This document shows positions 6,391-8,555 of a stretch of DNA of 8,555 bases, piece after piece (the first letter of the stretch is position 1; each line of letters starts with the position of its first letter). Made by a program: the position numbers and the translations under genes. The DNA lies in NCBI GenBank assembly GCA_036260105.1, contig DATAAN010000173.1, positions 1 to 8,555 on the forward strand. Reading direction: 5' to 3'. The notes under the pieces were generated by a model. The model was not told the DNA's origin, ran no database searches, and worked only from the letters and a program-made list of their open reading frames with translations. The DNA comes from JAJCYE01 sp036260105 (GTDB lineage: Bacteria; Actinomycetota; CADDZG01; JAHWKV01).

Positions 6391-6461
6391 ATGGTGCAGT
6401 GCCCAGACGGTCTCAGGGCCGCCACCGGCGAGTGCTGAAGCCGCCGGAGGCCTGCGTTCCA

Positions 6462-6542
6462 GGTGGGATACCTAAGTGGCCAAAGGGAGCCGGCTGTAAA
6501 CCGGTTGCGCAAGCTTCGGAGGTTCGAATCCTTCTCCCACCA
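6462..6542 (+). tRNA. tRNA-Tyr (anticodon GTA)
   Basis: The acceptor stem GGTGGGA (6462-6468) pairs with TCCCACC (6535-6541), with discriminator A at 6542. The anticodon arm is GCCGG-CTGTAAA-CCGGT, giving anticodon GTA (Tyr). The T arm is GGAGG-TTCGAAT-CCTTC. The D-arm segment TGGCCAAAGGGA and the extended variable arm between the anticodon and T arms are typical of bacterial class II tRNA-Tyr. CCA is not encoded (the next bases are CTG), so it must be added by the CCA-adding enzyme. It is isolated and divergent from yajQ; I could not find a convincing promoter in the 70 nt upstream. Confidence 0.95.
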
Positions 6543-6748
6543 CTGTTAGCCGCTCACTCGACGGCGTAAGAACACCAAGGACTTGCCCGGGGGATAGGTA
6601 CAGGGCCGCGCGCCAGCCGACTGGTACAAGCGGGCTCCATTGCTACCCCTCGCTGGTCTCGAGCGTCCGTCCAGCCACCTCAGAGGCCCGTCCTCCCCTC
6701 GCATGCCGATCCCGCGTTCTTTTCCAACCCCTGGTTCTCGCCCTTAGC
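6543..6748. other. Intergenic stretch without a recognised gene
   Basis: This 206-nt interval between the tRNA-Tyr and the end of the six-helix membrane protein gene has no convincing coding frame, promoter or terminator. A small dyad (GCCG near 6548, CGGC near 6562) follows the tRNA, but it has no T tract. At its right end begins a tRNA-like D-arm sequence, listed separately. Confidence 0.5.
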
Positions 6749-6762
6749 TCACGGGGTAGAGT
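6744..6762 (+). other. Isolated tRNA-like D-arm sequence (possible tRNA relic or chance)
   Basis: TTAGCTCACGGGGTAGAGT reads like positions 7-25 of a standard tRNA: T8, A9, stem GCTC, a loop with GG and TA, and stem GAGT. The seven bases before it (6738-6744) have no complementary acceptor strand downstream, and I see no proper anticodon or T arm, so it is not a functional tRNA. It overlaps the stop codon and last codons of the leftward membrane protein gene. Confidence 0.25.
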
Positions 6763-7435
6763 CGGGTCGAGTGTCACGTCCTCGAGCGCCCCACATCACC
6801 CCGACGGCGACGGCCCAGACCGGGATCAGGGAGCCGGCGATGGGGAACAGCGGGTCGAATCGGTCGGTGAATGCGATGGTCGACGCGGCCAGGCACCAGG
6901 CCGCACCACCGACCACAGCCAACGGCATGATGATCCGGTTGCCCAGGGTGCGGGTGAGTCCGCCGGCCACCGCAAGTGTGATGATGCCCACCCCCCAGAA
7001 GGTGCTGAAGATCGTCTCGTTCCATCTGGCCACCTCATAGGCCAGCGCCGGCTGTCCGTCCGCAACGGACTCCGCTCCCAACGCATCGAACAGGTGCACC
7101 GCCATGGACAGCGTGCCGACGACAAAAAGAACGCTGATCAGGTTCACTAGTCGGGCCAGGCGGGGACCGAGATCGCCCCCTTTGCGGAGCAGCAGTACGG
7201 CGATTGCGAACAGTGCGAATGACGCCAGCAACAGCGCATGCGACGGATACCACATGGGGTGCACAAACATGTCGTACAGCTGCTCGACCTTAGTGCCCTT
7301 GCCACTATCGCCCGGGTGGGTTATGCCGCCGACGAAGAAGGCAACCCCTCCGACGGCGAGGCAGGTCCCGCCGAGTCGGGCGGAGCGGCGTGAAGCGGGT
7401 GACTGACTTGCTTGATCTTTGAGTGAGGTAGGCAT
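6749..7435 (-). CDS. Six-helix membrane protein of unknown function
   Basis: I do not recognise the family. The 228-residue protein starts with a polar, basic N-terminus (1-20) and has about six membrane helices (roughly 21-38, 65-84, 95-115, 140-160, 168-188, 198-216). A polar loop after helix 1 contains THPGDSGKGTKVEQLYDMF (39-57), followed by HPMWYPSH (59-66). The loop's histidines, aspartates and aromatic residues could be functional, but no enzyme motif is evident. The C-terminus is short, basic and polar. I chose ATG 7435 because GGAGGG (7450-7445 on the minus strand) lies 9 nt upstream; the frame is open to 7498, but that extension lacks a ribosome binding site. It is divergent from the sensor-like gene, with an operator-like palindrome between them, so the two may be co-regulated. 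Confidence 0.8.
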   Translation of the reverse strand: MPTSLKDQASQSPASRRSARLGGTCLAVGGVAFFVGGITHPGDSGKGTKVEQLYDMFVHPMWYPSHALLLASFALFAIAVLLLRKGGDLGPRLARLVNLISVLFVVGTLSMAVHLFDALGAESVADGQPALAYEVARWNETIFSTFWGVGIITLAVAGGLTRTLGNRIIMPLAVVGGAAWCLAASTIAFTDRFDPLFPIAGSLIPVWAVAVGVMWGARGRDTRPDSTP

Positions 7436-7492
7436 CAGGTGAGTCCCTCCTAGTCGGTTGACGCCTGCAACGGTGGCAGACAGCCGGGTTCC

Positions 7493-7527
7493 GTGCACCC
7501 GTGCACTCCCTGGAGTTCTTCAGGGAG
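7493..7527. repeat. Operator-like palindrome cluster between divergent genes
   Basis: Two GTGCAC hexamers (7493-7498 and 7501-7506), each itself a palindrome, sit 2 nt apart and run directly into a 22-bp dyad at 7506-7527: arms CTCCCTGGAG and CTTCAGGGAG around TT, pairing at 9 of 10 positions. The cluster lies about 44 nt upstream of the ATG of the sensor-like gene and about 58 nt upstream of the ATG of the membrane protein gene. No T tract follows on either strand, and it lies upstream of the predicted start at 7571, so a protein-binding site is more likely than a terminator. Confidence 0.45.
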
Positions 7528-7558
7528 AACCCTCTTCCGCGGCCGCGTGTCGGCCCGT

Positions 7559-7570
7559 TACTATTCGGCC
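7559..7570 (+). promoter_or_regulatory. Candidate -10 box (leaderless start) for the sensor-like gene
   Basis: TACTAT (7559-7564) is a good TANNNT -10 hexamer, 6 nt before the ATG at 7571. There is no Shine-Dalgarno sequence. The region 18 nt upstream (TTCCGC, 7535-7540) is at best a weak -35. Confidence 0.5.
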
Positions 7571-8555
7571 ATGTCGGCTGCGACGGAGGCGACGGACGCG
7601 AAGGTCCCGTCGGCGGCCCTCGAAGCGGGCCTTGCCATGGTGGCCTTGCTGGTGGCGTTGCTGGTCGGCTACGGCTGGTTCCTCGGCTTCCATCTCGACA
7701 ACCTCCACAACGGGCTGCTCGCTGCCTCGTTCTCCGCCGTAGGCCTGTACGTCGTACGAATGTTGCCGCGCCATCGTGAGGGCTGGCTGCTCGTCGCCGT
7801 CGGCGTGATCCACGCCGTCATGTTCTTCGGCCGTCAGTACGGCCGTGTCGAGGGGTTGCTGCCGGCTGCATCGTGGATCGGCTGGTTCGGCGTGTGGCTC
7901 CTACCCCTGGCCATCGCCTTGTCCGGCTGGACCTTCATGGCGTTTCCGCACGGCCGGATGTTGTCACGGCGCTGGCGCCGCGCTGGCTTGGGCATGTGGG
8001 CGGTCGCTGCGCTTATGGCGACGACGACCGCGCTCTGGCCCGTGGACTTCGACCGCATCGGAATGGTTTCGTCCCATCCCCTGGCGCTGCCCGGCTCTCA
8101 GGTGGCCGCGCGGCTCTGGCCCTACCTTCTGCCAAGCTACCCTCTCTTCCAGGTGCTGTGGACCGCCGCGGTGGTGGTGCGGTTGCTCCGGGCTCGCGAC
8201 GACGAGGCACGCCAGATGCGCTGGCTGGTTTACGCGATGGTGATGGCCACGGTGCTGCTCGTCACGGGCCTGCTCCTGTTCAGGAGTCCGGCTCCCGGGC
8301 TGCTCGCGCTGCCGCTGATCCCGGTCGCCATGGGCATCGCCATCTTGAAGTACCGGCTGTACGACATCGACCCGGTGGTCAACAAGACGCTGGTCGTCGG
8401 GTTCCTCGTGCTCGCCATCACGGTCGGCTACGTCGGGATTGTCGTGGGCGTCGGCGCCCTGATCCCAGTCGGCACGGGTTGGCTGTCCCTGCTCACCACA
8501 GCGGTTGTCGCCGTGGCTTTCGAGCCGTTGCGCCGGCGCGCCCAGCGCCTGGCGG
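7571..8555 (+). CDS. Multi-pass membrane protein, probable N-terminal part of a sensor histidine kinase-like protein (partial)
   Basis: The frame is open from ATG 7571 to the window edge (328 codons seen). After a short polar N-terminus come about eight to ten hydrophobic segments (near 20-40, 70-88, 100-122, 137-155, 185-205, 215-236, 241-258, 272-297, 302-317). Marker segments are FPHGRMLSRRWRR (125-137), DDEARQMRWLVYA (210-222), AILKYRLYDIDPVVNKTL (257-274) and FEPLRRRAQRLA (317-328). The order 'YRLYDID..(V/I)N+TL', two helices, then 'F.P.RRR.Q' is common in actinobacterial membrane sensors. There it is often followed by GAF, histidine kinase or other output domains; the output lies beyond the window, so the activity is inferred. 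ATG 7571 is preferred because a TACTAT box is 6 nt upstream; GTG 7547 is an in-frame alternative without a ribosome binding site. A partner regulator may follow. Confidence 0.75.
   Translation, partial: MSAATEATDAKVPSAALEAGLAMVALLVALLVGYGWFLGFHLDNLHNGLLAASFSAVGLYVVRMLPRHREGWLLVAVGVIHAVMFFGRQYGRVEGLLPAASWIGWFGVWLLPLAIALSGWTFMAFPHGRMLSRRWRRAGLGMWAVAALMATTTALWPVDFDRIGMVSSHPLALPGSQVAARLWPYLLPSYPLFQVLWTAAVVVRLLRARDDEARQMRWLVYAMVMATVLLVTGLLLFRSPAPGLLALPLIPVAMGIAILKYRLYDIDPVVNKTLVVGFLVLAITVGYVGIVVGVGALIPVGTGWLSLLTTAVVAVAFEPLRRRAQRLA

Noticed and set aside
6425..6447. CCGGCG/CGCCGG inverted repeat before the tRNA-Tyr
   Set aside because: The stem is only 6 bp, entirely G/C, with an 11-nt loop; it is expected by chance in DNA of this composition and has no T tract.
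1..8555. Mobile elements, CRISPR arrays, riboswitches, toxin-antitoxin or defence modules
   Set aside because: Looked for transposase or integrase motifs, regularly spaced repeats, flanking inverted or direct repeats and long structured leaders; none was seen.

Overview
This is a GC-rich window (roughly two-thirds G+C by eye), most likely from an Actinomycetota genome. The reasons are the base composition, frequent GTG starts, TANNNT boxes placed 6-7 nt before start codons that lack a Shine-Dalgarno sequence, an HspR-type (HAIR) operator candidate, and a multi-pass sensor-like protein of a kind common in that phylum. It looks like chromosomal housekeeping DNA. I see no insertion sequence, phage gene, CRISPR array or toxin-antitoxin pair.

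Layout from left to right: the last 55 codons of a complex I subunit (probably NuoN) read rightwards into a leftward pair, glnD (nitrogen-signal PII-modifying enzyme) followed by a GNAT acetyltransferase. The nuoN and GNAT genes converge and share the tetranucleotide CTAG, which holds both stop codons. Divergent from glnD is htpX, a membrane zinc protease of the heat-shock response. Its leader carries a GGAAT-N18-GTT box (SigR/SigH type) followed immediately by a near-consensus HAIR palindrome. A hairpin terminator separates htpX from a secreted M23 (LytM-type) cell-wall peptidase with its own promoter. Converging on that gene is a leftward two-gene operon, yajQ then a HIT-family protein. Next come a rightward tRNA-Tyr(GTA), about 200 nt of DNA with no recognised gene, and a leftward six-helix membrane protein of unknown function. 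Divergent from it is the first 328 codons of a multi-pass, sensor-kinase-like membrane protein that runs off the right edge. The 135-nt region between these two contains an operator-like palindrome.

The genes do not form one pathway. There are two main regulatory themes. First, htpX appears to have stress control at both the sigma-factor and the repressor level. Second, initiation signals split cleanly: htpX, the M23 gene, yajQ and the six-helix protein have good Shine-Dalgarno sequences, whereas glnD, GNAT and the sensor-like gene have none and instead have a -10-like hexamer 6-7 nt before ATG, suggesting leaderless transcripts. I found no clear evidence for a wholly new system. The best leads are the htpX regulatory region, the divergent operator region near 7.5 kb, and the uncharacterised C-terminal part of the M23 protein.
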